Shown here piece after piece: positions 12,201 to 22,692 of a DNA stretch of 64,000 nucleotides. Position 1 is the stretch's first letter. Every line of letters starts with the position of its first letter. A program made the position numbers and the translations under genes. The notes beneath the pieces were generated by a model. The model ran no database searches and was not told the DNA's origin. It saw only the letters and a list, made by a program, of their open reading frames with translations. Origin of the DNA: Pholiota molesta (taxonomy: Eukaryota; Basidiomycota; Agaricomycetes; Agaricales; Strophariaceae); assembly GCA_014925825.1 (NCBI GenBank), contig JACGCK010000004.1, positions 434,001-498,000 of the forward strand, written 5' to 3'.

Positions 12201-12802
12201 TCCTGTTCGGTACCCGGGTTTTGATGGCGAAGTGAACAGCTCCATGTTCAGCCCCGATGGCCTCTTCCTCGCCCTGGCGCGGAACGACAACCAAACGCAC
12301 GTCTACGATATGCGGTATATCCATCGAGGGCCGCTTTACCGGTATGAGCATATTGGAGAATGTCAGGCATCGGACAAAGAGTGCCTGTATGGGATCGTCA
12401 AGGCGCAATGGATCCAGTCAGCGCGCTCGAGACGCATTGCGCTCGTCACTGGTGGAGAGGATGGTATGGACTCTCCAGTTATCCCTGCTCAAGGCGGTTC
12501 TTTGCTATGATCATGGTCTTTCTGACGTCCAATTTTTTCCCCTTCTGTGTTTGTTATTTCTCTTATTCTCACAGGTTGTGTGCGAGTTTGGGATCCAACT
12601 TGTCTGCGACAGATCCAAAGAATGGTACGGCGATTGTCCAGGTCAACTCCGACATCGGTCATTTCTCACTTGGTGATCCGTTCGCGGGTGAACATCGGCT
12701 CGTTGTGTGAGTTCTCGTTGGGTATTATCCATGACGCAATACTTAATCCCCTATAGTGGCGATTGCAGTGGAGAGATCTCTGTTTTTGATAATATCATTT
12801 AA
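9267..12802 (+). CDS. WD40-repeat protein with long disordered N-terminal region
   Basis: The protein starts MSNPSSKTIRANNTN. About 400 residues of Ser/Thr/Pro/Gln-rich disorder follow, with a poly-Gln run near 9950-9980, basic KRRK and KRKPVE patches that could be nuclear localisation signals, and repeated acidic SSDDE/SSDSE elements. After several small introns the C-terminal part contains WD-type blades: NDIQFDPLR.KAFASTGADCRLRLWSL, HDLAFKPYSSLLAVAEKQVRLYSL, SSMFSPDGLFLALARNDNQTHVYDM, VTGGEDGCVRVWDP and GDCSGEISVFDNII. Some blades are degenerate. The frame breaks at CCC 11809-11811 and TTTT 12219-12222; one extra base at each restores the blades. This looks like a nuclear WD40 scaffold of unknown pathway. 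Confidence 0.75.
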
Positions 12803-13123
12803 TCTCTGAACACATCTAGCATACAGGATGTCATGATGGACTAAACTTGAAATAAGTTATGATGGAAAGCTGGCCGATTCTATTGTACATATGGTTTAAA
12901 TGCAATGATTTCAGAATAAATAAGATGACGTCAGAATAGTATGAGATTATCTATAGAAACGGACAGCCTGGGTGAGTTGTAGGACGGTGGCAACATCTAA
13001 CAAGAGTTTTTGCGTACCAGTGTTGCCGATCGATATAGCATCCCAAGAGATATGAAGATATTGGTATAATGTACGATCAAAAGCCCAAGTCAAATGAAAA
13101 GCCCAAGCGCAATGAAAGGGACG

Positions 13124-13441
13124 TCAACATTTCCGGGGAAACCCTCTTGGATAATGTTTCCAATATGTGTTGCCATTCGCCACTGGCTGATGAGAGTTAG
13201 GCTCCAATGCTCTGATCCATGAATGACCGTCTGCTGCTCACCTGATTTACGGTGTTGCTTATATCTAGAGATCGCGATAGATAAGTGAGCATAATACTCA
13301 TTGGGACGAAAGTGGGCTATACTCACGGGATTGCATACACTCGAACGCCGCCACTCCTACGGAGTCACCGAGCTTGAAGGCTACTCGATCTCCAGGAAGG
13401 TATTGTACACCGCGTTTCCATTCACTGGATAAGGCGTCCAT
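13124..13441 (-). CDS. Small CBM5/12 (chitin-binding type 3-like) protein
   Basis: Three short exons give a protein of about 66 residues. It starts MDALSSEWKRGVQYLPGDRV, continues GVAAFECMQS, then across two introns HISNTVNQ and PVANGNTYWKHYPRG. The spacing of W..G..Y..GD.V, the F.C...H and the final YW pair is the CBM5/12 fold that binds chitin in chitinases. There is no signal peptide and no attached catalytic domain, so it is probably an intracellular stand-alone module. Agaricomycetes encode many such mini-proteins and their role is unknown. Reading straight through the introns would give a different, longer C-terminus; I prefer the spliced form because it restores the conserved aromatic residues. 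Confidence 0.7.
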
Positions 13442-13449
13442 GGTATGGG

Positions 13450-14640
13450 GAGTAGTGGGGTCGAAACGGTGAACCGACGCGGAGCTTTGGGTATGGAATA
13501 GGATGGCGACGAGTGGGGGTGAGAATGAATGAGGACTTATATATATAGTGCGATGACATCAACGTGAAGAGGAAGGGCAGGACAGATGGGCGTTGACGTA
13601 TCCGCGGCTGCAGATAATCGTATATCAATCAGGACAATGGGCCATGGCTAATGTTATGGTCCATTGATGACGTCGTGCTGAGCACCATATTGAGTGGGGT
13701 CTCGTAAAGAAACGGACCCGGTAATTGCGGAAAGGGAAGCCATGCTCGGTGGCCTAGGAAACGGATACCTTGATACGTCCGATGAGCGACGCGCGGGACC
13801 TAGTGGGCCACTGGGACTACTAGCAGCTACTAGCTGCTTTCAGAATGGAGAATTAGTCGATATATTCAGTGTTAACATTACTATAAACATACCGAGTGAA
13901 GAGGTCAGCATAGCCTTTTGACAGTTTACGTTTGGGCTTTGAATTGACTTTTACACTCACACTACGTCATGGGACAGACTGTGCAGATTATCGTAAACTC
14001 GTGGTGGCAGAACAAAAGAATTATATAGTGGCAAGCTCGTCGACAGCTCATCGGCCCTCCTACCGGACAGATTCCGGCTTCGCCATGTGCTTGCAGGCTT
14101 TGGGAGGCCGGGTTCCGAAGCCCTTTGTCCACTGCCCGCCCATGCCGCCGACTCAACATTTATCCATCAGACCACTCCGACGATATCTTCGACGTTCTTC
14201 TGTGCCTTCAATCCCTTGATCACATCTTTCAGCTCAAGTTCCAACACCGACTCCAAGTGGACTTCGTCATCAAATTCTCATCCAAGTAGCATCGGGGGGT
14301 GAGGCTTGGAGCGACCGGGCAGTGTATCTTGATGCTTCCTTGGTGCCATGATCTATGCCGGTGAGTGAATATTCTTCACAGGACGAAGTATCCCCTTTGA
14401 CTTGTGGAAAGTTTCCCTGAGCCAATGCTTTCAAATCCAATTCTAAAGAAATTTTTCACTGCCTCTGGGTTCCGTCGATTCGAGGTCTTGTGATTGAGGA
14501 ATGAATGCAAGGTCCGTTAACCTGCCGTTAACCGCCTGCGGACCGCTATCGGACTATCATCGCGGTAATAAGCGACCCTGGTACGCATAGAAAATCTATG
14601 CAGAGAGGGGGATCCGTGCCAGAACTTGATATCTAACTTC
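13450..14640. other. Long intergenic region upstream of xylulokinase
   Basis: About 1.2 kb without a convincing gene; frames on both strands lack family resemblance and intron logic. Close to the xylulokinase start there is a doubled CCGTTAAC (about 14515-14535) followed by CGGACC and CGGAC elements, which could be binding sites for zinc-cluster regulators. Confidence 0.45.
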
Positions 14641-14641
14641 C

Positions 14642-16531
14642 ATGGCGCCGACATCCTCCAGACCGCTTTTTCTTGGGCTTGACTTATCGACGCAGCAGCT
14701 CAAGGCGGTGCTGCTGGATGAAGACTCTCAGGTCATCCACGAGGCGGCGGTGCACTTCGATCGCGATCTGCCACACCATGGAACCACCAGTGGTGCAATC
14801 AGGGGCACAGCTGAAGGAGAGGTGACTTCGCCGGTCAAGCTGTGGTTGGAAGCTATCGACTTGCTCTGTCAAAGATTGAAGGACAACAGGATTGATTTCA
14901 GTGCCATCGCGGCAGTTTCTGGAGCTGGACAGGTACCGTTGTCTTTGAGTTTAGTGCTACCACCACCTTATCTGACGTGTATGACAGCAACATGGATCAG
15001 TCTATTGGTCCAAAGATGCGACAGCTCTTCTTTCAGGTCTGAATCCAAAGCAAAACCTGGCTGAACAGCTCTCCCCAGGAGCGTTTTCGTATCCAAAAGC
15101 CCCTATTTGGCAGGATTCCTCCACTACAGAAGATTGCAAGCGGCTTGAAGCCGAGTTCGGAGGTGCACAAGCGCTCGCAGACATTTCAGGCAGTAGGGCA
15201 TATGAACGATTCACAGGGAATCAAATATCAAGGGTAATAAATATTCCATTTCAAGTGAAAAAGAATTTATCTGACCTAGTTTTCAAGATACGGCGCCTCT
15301 TTCCAGAGATATATGAGGCAACAACCTATATCTCTTTGGTATCGTCATTCATCGCCTCTTTGTTCATTGGCCAGATTGCGCCGATCGACATTTCGGATGC
15401 TAGTGGCATGAATCTAATGGATGTTCTGACGAATAAGTGGGACGACAAACTTCTTGAAATATGTGGCGGCCCAACTCTGCGAGAAAAATTAGCTTTGGAA
15501 CCTGTTCTTGGAGGTGTTTCTCTGGGAAATGTGCATGATTGGTGGGTTAAGCGATGGGGGTTTAGTCCAGGTAATTTTTATTTGCGCGACTGTCAGCTTC
15601 AAATTTTAATGAAATTCCCTGTAGATTGTATCGTCGCGCCCTTCACGGGCGACAATCCTGCAACTGTTGTGTCTCTTTCCGCACCAGGTGACGCTTTGCT
15701 CTCGCTTGGAACATCGACGACCTTCCTTCTTTCTGTCCCTCCGGCTTCTACTCCACCCAAACGCTTCACCACTTCACATTTGCTTTCTCACCCCACCTCT
15801 TTCGATGGAAAGATTGCCATGCTTTGCTATAAAAATGGCGCTTTAGCGCGCGAGCATGTCCGCGACCAATACGCCAGTGGCCAATGGGACATCTTCAACG
15901 AGCTTGTTGAGAAGACTCCGCCAGGGTGCAACGGAATTATGGGCTTCTACTTCCCTCTTCCGGAGATTATCCCCCCAAATGTAGTTGGTGAATATTTCTT
16001 CACCACGGAGCTGATCAAGACGACTGTGAAGCCACCAATCGTCGCCGAGAATCCCCCTCCATTGATCCATCCAAGGGCCATCCTCGAGTCTCAATTCTGT
16101 CCATCAGGTCAAGGATAGATCGTATTCTCCCTGCAAACTCTCCCCACCTCAAGCGTCTTGTGATCAGCGGAGGTTCTTCCGCGAATGTTGTCATAAGGCA
16201 AACTATAGCTGTAAGTGTATCTTCATATTATAACAGGATGGGAACTGACGAAATAAGCAGGATATCTTTGATATGGACGTGTATGTTTCAGCTACCAAGG
16301 AAGCTGCAGGCTCAGGCGGGCCCTTCTCGCAAATATGCGTGGTGGAAACGCTCTCATCCCGAGGGTTCGTTCATAGACATGACCAACGGAGATGCAATGG
16401 GTCTTGAATGTGTTGCGAAACCTCGAAAAGAGATATCTGCAATTTACGGCGGTCTGGTCGGCGCGTACGATGAATGCGAAGCCCGAGTTGTGCAGACCTG
16501 GGCCGCAAAATCCGAGGCGGAAAAGGCGTGA
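14642..16531 (+). CDS. XKS1: D-xylulokinase (FGGY kinase family)
   Basis: Phosphorylates D-xylulose to xylulose 5-phosphate, feeding pentoses into the pentose phosphate pathway in the cytosol. The N-terminus shows the FGGY ATP-binding strand FLGLDLSTQQLKAVLL. The intron at 14933-14987 splits the signature SGAGQ|QHGSVYW. DASGMNLMDV and WDDKLLEICG follow. The C-terminal domain has GDNPATVVSLSAPGDALLSL, GTSTTFLLSV and VISGGSSANVVIRQTIADIF. The tail around TNGDAMGLECVAK is normal. The frame breaks at TT 16095-16096 and twice within 16318-16333; one extra base at each restores SQFLSIRSRI and SGGALLAKYAWWKR. Overall length fits fungal xylulokinases of about 550 residues. The Gfo/Idh oxidoreductase at 7-8.5 kb could share pentose metabolism, but only by loose proximity. 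Confidence 0.9.
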
Positions 16532-16534
16532 GGT

Positions 16535-16888
16535 GTGAAGAGGTCAACATTGCGCTATACGGACTATAGATTTTTTTTCCATTCATATTATCTATGTATT
16601 ATTTTAGAGGCCTGGAGTACAGGAGGTGGAGGTTACCAATATACCATTTCTATTCCTCTTTCGAAGTTGTTTCGAAGTTGTTGAAAGCTTTTGAGGTAAC
16701 TCGATTTCTCGGGCCGGCATTGCCGATCAAAGTGAATTTCTCGATCCGGTGGACTGTTGCTCTTAACTCGACCATAAGGCTCGTTACACCGAAGTGGTCT
16801 TCTGAACCGCCTGATAGGAAGAGGTCAGTCAGTACTGGATATCTTACTTTGGGCTTAATTGAAGGATTTCCTCTATGGAAGGTAGTAT
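16535..16888. other. Intergenic with an 11-bp tandem duplication
   Basis: Upstream of PUS1. Contains two adjacent copies of TTTCGAAGTTG at 16659-16680 and no gene. Confidence 0.6.
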
Positions 16889-19198
16889 ATGACAACCTTG
16901 TCAAGGTTGTTCGGCCTCAAATCACGTCTGCTTCCAATATTTACACCGTTAAGGCGTCCGTCACACGATATCTTTGTGCAGACTAGACTTAGGTCTTTCT
17001 CATCTTTTCCGACGATGTCAGAGAATGTAGAAATCAACGCGACAGCCGAGAAACGGAGAGGCGATAGCCCGTCGGTCGACCTTCCAGCTTTCGAACCTAA
17101 ACGCGCGCGATTGGACGAGGAGCCCATTGCCTCTAGTAGTGCACTTGGAGATTCCAATACAGCGGCGGAAAATGCTCCACAGGGAGAAGCTTCGATGGAT
17201 GTCGACACAGATAAAGCAGGGGAAACGACGAAGAAACAAGAATCCAAGTCGAAGCGGCCAGACAGACGAAACCAACCGAAGGACAAAAATCGTGGACGTG
17301 GCGGTCGTCGAACGAGGAACGAAGAAGATGCAGCGAAGGAGGTGCGATTGACTCCTGAAGGAGATCCTATTCCCAAGGCTCCTCGGTATCCCAAGCGACA
17401 GTGCTCTTTGCTTATTGGATTCTGCGGTTCAGGGTATAGTGGGATGCAAATGTACGTCAAGACGCGTCTCAGTATGTGTGCCCTTCACGACTAATTTTAT
17501 ATACTTGCAGACAACCAGATCATACTCGTACGATTGAAGGAGTGTTATTTAACGCCTTAGTAAAAGTTGGAGCGGTTTCGCAGGATAATGCTGACAACCC
17601 ACTAAAGTAAGCTTTTGGAAAAATTCAATCTATCTCCTTGCTAACATTGCGCTAGGTCTCACTCGCAAGAGCAGCGCGTACAGATGCAGGCGTCCACGCT
17701 GCCGGCAATATCGTCTCTCTCAAAATGATTGTGACGATACCGGGAGTCAAAGATCTCGTCGCACGTATTAACGAAGAACTACCTCCCGAGATTCGCCTTT
17801 GGGGATACGTGGGTCACATTTATCCGTTCTTGATATCGTTCATTCTGAATTCACATATAGGGTAGAACACAAAATTCATTCAATGCTCGATTGTCAGTTC
17901 ACTTCCTCTAATATTTTTATGGACACGATTTGAATACGGCGTTCCTCTAGGTCTTGTGACAGTCGCAAGTACACCTATTTCTTCCCTACTTACTTACTGA
18001 TCCCTCCGAAACCGGGATCTGGTCTGCACCGCGTATGGGCAGAGCATGCCGCCAAATTCCCAGATGCACTTTCGAAATCACCCGTATCCTACGACTTCTG
18101 GGAAGGCAAGGAGTCCGGCAGTCAAGAAGAGGACATGGCTCGCAAACGCGCTTGGAGAATCAACACCGAGCAGGTGGAAACGCTGCGAACGCTGGCCAAA
18201 AAATATGAAGGGACTCATAACTTCCACAACTTCACGGTCAGCCGTGATTTTGCGGACCGTAGCAACAATCGGTTCATGAAAAAGATTGAGGTGAGTTAAT
18301 TCGGCTTGGGAATCAGCTATCTTTCGCTCATGCATCTGGTCAGGTGGCCGATCCTGTAGTCTATGGTGATACAGAGTGGATCAGTGTTCTTTTCCATGGA
18401 CAGAGTTTCATGCTACATCAAGTATGTACTGGCCTTCTCATACATGGCTTCTCGGTACTAACCAGATATTGCAGATTGTGAGGTGACCTCTTGGAAAATT
18501 GAGCACTTTTAACACATCTCTCGCAGCGCAAAATGATGGCCATCCTGGTTTAGGATGCCGAATGGGAACTTCGCCTCGTATCATCAGTGAAGTAGGCAGA
18601 TAACTTCGCTTCCATTTCGTATGCCTTCTGATGTTGAGTTCACCCTTCAAGTTATATGGACAGCGCAGTGTCTTTGTCCCTAAAATGCCTTCCCTGGGGC
18701 TTCTCCTCGAAGAACCTCTCTTTAATTCATAAACGAGAAGATCACCGCCATCAACGCAAAACTTAAACCTGAGGACCCTGAATATCGACCACTGATTGAC
18801 TTTGACGTCCATCGTGAAAAAATGAACGCATTCAAGGAAGTCTTCATCTATAAGAACATGCGCGAAGTCGAAGATCGCGATGGCTTGTATGAATTCCTGC
18901 CCTTTTGAATTTATGGATGTCTCGCTGATGCACGAATAGATTTGACGCATGGGTTCGCATGATCGACGCATATGCTGGCAATGATCTTCTCTATTTGAAC
19001 CCAACCGGAGCCGTCCCCGAAGCTGCTGTCATCAAGCAAGGCGAAAAGCGAGCAAATCCTTTCAGAGAGAAGAGGATCTTCGATACGACCAGCTTCCCAG
19101 CTGAAGGAATCAAGAAGAAGCTTCAAGAAGAGGTCGTGGAGTCGGACGAAGAGGAAGTGGTTCTTGATAAACGCCAGCTTGAAGAGGCAGAAGGCTAG
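16889..19198 (+). CDS. PUS1: tRNA pseudouridine synthase Pus1 (TruA family)
   Basis: Converts uridine to pseudouridine in tRNAs and some other RNAs. After an acidic, Lys-rich head the catalytic domain begins [17 protein letters not shown]. The catalytic loop [15 protein letters not shown] holds the active-site Asp. [34 protein letters not shown] and HQIRKMM follow, ending with [20 protein letters not shown] and an acidic tail. The first Met (16889) opens a basic, Ser/Arg-rich leader ([20 protein letters not shown]) like a mitochondrial presequence. An internal Met at 17023 ([16 protein letters not shown]) would give a nuclear form. The Ile of HQIRK is encoded by a 3-nt exon at 18475-18477. 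The frame breaks at TTT 18549-18551 and near 18729-18733. The gene converges on RPB4, 81 bp between stops. Confidence 0.9.
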
Positions 19199-19279
19199 GG
19201 TATCAGAAGTAAAATATATATCATACAATTATTGAATATATATAGAAATACAACTGCAGGGAGCCCGATATCCTCTTTA

Positions 19280-19905
19280 TTATGTCTGGAACTTCCGCAT
19301 TGTCTGGATTTCGTCAAGCAAGGCCTGTAGCCTATCGTCGTCAATCTTCACGAGACTGAAGAAGAGGTAGCTGATAAGGAAAGATGGCAGTTGAAAAAAG
19401 AAGCTGTGTCACTCACCTAGGGATGATGCTTTTGCTTCCTCGCATCAGCGGGGCAAAGGTTTGCGATCTGGGCAGTCTCAAACTGCGTAAGCTGTGGTTC
19501 ACGACGGAGTGTCCTAGAAAGGGTATCAGAGCGGAGCTGTTCGCCAATAGCATTACGAAACTGACTCTCGAACTGCACTGGCAGAATCCGTCGTGTTGAA
19601 TTTCGCGAAAGTCTTCACGTATTCTAGCGTTTTATTGTACACACTTATAGCTCCAATAAGCCCAGAGACACAAGGACATATGAGAAGGAGCGTACGCAGT
19701 ATCCGGAGCATCCTTATCGCGATTTTCGAGGAGATACTTGACCTCTGAAATCAGCAAACAACCCGCGTTGTTGAACTCTACCGACAACAGGTCCAGTTCA
19801 GCTACTCGTGCTTGAGCATGAAAGGAGCGACATACCAGGTCCTAGCTTTAATGCCGACGCATCTTCCTCCTCGACGTTGGGCCGATGTCGTAGTTTAGCA
19901 GACAT
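19280..19905 (-). CDS. RPB4: RNA polymerase II subunit Rpb4
   Basis: Rpb4 pairs with Rpb7 in the stalk of RNA polymerase II. The minus strand reads MSAKLRHRPNVEEEDASALK, then EFNNAGCLLISEVKYLLENR, an intron, EYVKTFAKFNTTDSASAVRE, an intron, TLRREPQLTQFETAQIANLC and, after the last intron, SLVKIDDDRLQALLDEIQTM with a stop at 19280. The NLCP..AEEAKSIIPSL signature is recovered only if one base is added at about 19438-19443 and one at TTTT 19430-19433. About 140 residues matches the family. The essential function makes true inactivation unlikely, so these two breaks are good evidence of consensus errors. Confidence 0.88.
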
Positions 19906-19951
19906 GGACCACACAGTTCAAATGTGAAGTATGGAAATAGTGGCAGGCAGC

Positions 19952-20030
19952 TAGGCTCGTGACCAGCCGTTTCTTTCAATCTCCGCAGGCTACGATCAGA
20001 AACGGCTGGGTAGGCTCGTGACCAGCCGTT
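19952..20030. repeat. Two exact 20-bp direct repeats with an inverted core
   Basis: TAGGCTCGTGACCAGCCGTT occurs at 19952-19971 and again at 20011-20030. Between them, AACGGCTGG at 20001-20009 is the inverse of CCAGCCGTT within the unit. It sits between the RPB4 start and a gene remnant; it may be a duplication scar or a protein-binding array. Confidence 0.85.
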
Positions 20031-20576
20031 ACCTTTCGAACTCCGAGAGCATCTCCAGGTATCCGGAGCCTGCGCTGCGCGTACTGGAGGACAGGGAGGG
20101 CGGCAACGGTAAGAACGTCAAGAAGAACGTCAAGGGCAGCGTCCTCGTCAAAGGCGTTGGCGGCGGATGACGGCTCGGTCGACATCATCGACTAGCGTAA
20201 ATTTGTCGATGGCGTCGAGGTGGCCCAGAAGTGCAGCGAGGCAAATGTACTGGGCAAAGCTGTCGAGATCCGTCTGGCTTCGGCCTGCTTCCTATCACTT
20301 CAGAGCACGAAGAGCACAGTTCTACCGGCAGCTCTCGAACAGCGACATGGCGCGTATCGGCCGCGAGAGCATGCTACCGGACGGCCTCGACCAGTAGCCA
20401 GACGAGGAATACACCAGCGCCCAGCACCCGCCGCCGCGCCTCGTCAGCGCCGCTACAGCAACTACGCCCCTGCTTGGCAAGCGCGAGGTATCGCCGCACC
20501 CATCGTTCGAAGAACCGACCTTCCACCGCGTCGCAGAGCACTTCTGGCTGGTTCAAACACTCAAAATAGGCAGTAA
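19976..20576 (-). pseudogene. GC-rich gene remnant, family not recognised
   Basis: A block of GC-rich, coding-like sequence unlike its AT-richer surroundings. On the minus strand, amphipathic stretches occur in different frames: RFFERWVRRYLALAKQG, then SFAQYICLAALLGHLDAID, then NAFDEDAALDVLLDVLTVAA. They are broken by stops and frame changes, and no start or full domain is visible. I infer the remains of a duplicated or inserted helical-protein gene. The plus-strand frames here are Arg/Ser/Pro-rich shadows. Composition differs sharply from RPB4 next door. Confidence 0.35.
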
Positions 20577-20784
20577 TATGTATGACTAGAATGAATAAAA
20601 TTTTTATTCGGATGTATCTTAATGACTAGGTTATGGTAAGGCTGTAACAACGAAGAACCATTGAGGAATGAGCGATGTGGAAGGAATTGAGAGTGTTTTG
20701 GCGAAGCAACGATGCGCAAAACACGTTTTTTTCTAAGTCCATTGTCACGCAGGGGGGGGTCGGTTAAAATGCGTCCGTTGCTCC

Positions 20785-20978
20785 CAGTCCTTGGGTGGTG
20801 ATCCTCCTTTTCAACTTCCGCTTGATGTTTGCCACAACAACATTGCCACAACACGGGACAAACAACGAGCTCCCCGGATCACCACCCAAGGACTGGTCGC
20901 GAGTCTAACGGCTGGGCTAAACGAATCGAGTTTTGTCGAGGTCACGGTTTGTCACACGGGACTTAGTGAAATATCGCG
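20785..20978 (+). mobile_element. Palindromic MITE-like element, copy A
   Basis: A perfect 20-bp inverted repeat (CAGTCCTTGGGTGGTGATCC, 20785-20804, against 20876-20895) encloses 71 bp that include GCTTGATGTTTG. To its right lie GCGAGTCTA and a block at about 20929-20978 containing GTCACACGGGACTTAGTGAA. The same parts recur in copy B at about 21820-22045, with the GTCACACGGGACTT block inverted and on the opposite side. No transposase is recognisable. Confidence 0.6.
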
Positions 20979-20989
20979 AAGTTCGTACT

Positions 20990-21815
20990 ACGTCAACTAC
21001 ACATCTTCCTTCAACGCCTCCCACTCCTGTCCATCCACCCACCCTTTGTCACTTGCTTCACTCCTCTTCGTCGACAGCATAACCCTCTTCCACATCGGCA
21101 GGTTGATCGACCTCGAAAACGCGTTGGGCGCCGTGGTTTGACAGGTACGGTGACGAACTTCTTGAGCTATTTCGACATTGGACATTGCGCCCAAGCAAGC
21201 CAAGGCGCCGAAAACTCGCGTGCCACGGGCGCTAAACCGGACGGTTGAGAAGGCGCAGGGCGAGCTGGTGATGGGAGTAGTGGGAGTGCACGGGCGTCGA
21301 AACAAACGATCGAGGTGGCGCTTGGCTGCCTCAGGCTCTATCTAGTATCGACACCTATCGACACCTTCCACACCGTTTCGACAGCTCGTTCCGCAAATGT
21401 ATCAATATGCCCAACCTACGCCAGCAAACTACTCGAGCCCACTGGCACATAATCCGTATGCCGCGCTTGCAACACCTCCCTTGCACGGCTTTTACACTTC
21501 TCAAACACCATATTTACACTTTCCATCTCCTTATTCTCATTATTATCAACCTAACATGTCGTCTTCACCATCCCCACAAGTACCTGATAGATATAACATT
21601 CCTTTCCACTATCAAGATTACCTCCAATGCCTCCCCTTCCCCCTCCCCCTCCCGATACTTAATTATGTACCCAAGTCCGATGTTTTGGTCAAAAACTTTT
21701 TTTTTTCAAGGCTATTCTAATCTGATTATTTTGTTGAATACATTCGTTCTAAAGAGGTATGGAAAAAACAATTTTTTTGAAGTGTTGTGTGAGTGTGGCC
21801 AGTTGCTCGACGCAA
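20990..21815. other. DNA between the two palindromic elements; coding-like fragments
   Basis: The segment is bounded by inward-facing inverted blocks. It contains a minus-strand frame with a coding-like end (MWKRVMLSTKRSEASDKG, about 21000-21305) and a plus-strand Pro/Tyr-rich frame starting MYQYAQPTPANYSSPLAHNP at 21397. I recognise neither. They may be the worn ends of a gene carried by, or trapped between, the elements. Confidence 0.35.
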
Positions 21816-21819
21816 AAAC

Positions 21820-22045
21820 CGCGAAATTTCATTAAGTCCCGTGTCACACTTCGGGACCTCGACAAAACCGGCTCCGTTTTGCCCAGTCCTTCTAGGTCCT
21901 TCTGAGGTGTTCGCCCCTTTCAGAGTCCGCTTGATGTTTGACCTACACAACATGCACAACATCGAACCAAACACTTTGTCATTTCACATCACGTAGAACA
22001 CCTCAGAAGGAACTGGTAGCGAGTCTAGCAGGCAGCTAGATTTGG
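21820..22045 (+). mobile_element. Palindromic MITE-like element, copy B
   Basis: The left block at about 21820-21870 is the imperfect reverse complement of copy A's right block. A 15-bp perfect inverted repeat (CCTTCTGAGGTGTTC, 21898-21912, against 21996-22010) then encloses GCTTGATGTTTGACC.ACA, the same centre as copy A. CTGGTAGCGAGTCTA follows, as in copy A. The hairpin arms differ in sequence from copy A, yet each copy pairs perfectly with itself, so the arms appear to co-vary. Confidence 0.6.
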
Positions 22046-22049
22046 CAAG

Positions 22050-22690
22050 CTGATGTTGGCTGTATACTCCGGAGGCTTTCGACAAGCAAGACCAACCTGT
22101 ACCGGGCCGATACTATAGATCGGGCAATCGGGCTTTTACATAGTGGATTGAATGAGATCGATGACGTAGAGCAATTTTCAACAACGTCCTCGAGGCTCAA
22201 AATGGTTTATTGGAGGCTCGGTCGCGTTGGAGAGTAACGGAAGACTCGACAGCCATTCATATCTCATTTTTATAAGGTGATTTCGAACAATGAACAACAT
22301 AAAACTCTATATGAAGTACATATTTATCTCCATCTATATTTGTGGACTTAGCAGTCTTCTGAAGGAAAGATTCCAAAGAAGAGCGCAAATGCCCACACCC
22401 AACCCCTCTATCCAGCAAACGCCAAACGCCGTGTACTCTGCAAAGCATTACGAGAACGGATGGGGAAGGAATATAACGACGACAGAGAGATCCCAAATCA
22501 GAGAGCTAGAGAAAACCATTACAAAAGACAAATATATATAAGTATCATGCAACATGTTCAACAAAAGAACTGAATATAACCAACGGTAAAGATGAAAAAG
22601 AGACTCAAACAGAGATGAAAGACCGACAAACAAGATTTAAAACAGCAGGACCACGGCACTAAGTATACTGTACTTGTACAACGTGAAAAC
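22050..22690. other. Intergenic, no gene seen
   Basis: AT-rich sequence downstream of the R3H gene's stop and beyond element B. Short frames only. Confidence 0.5.
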
Positions 22691-22692
22691 TT

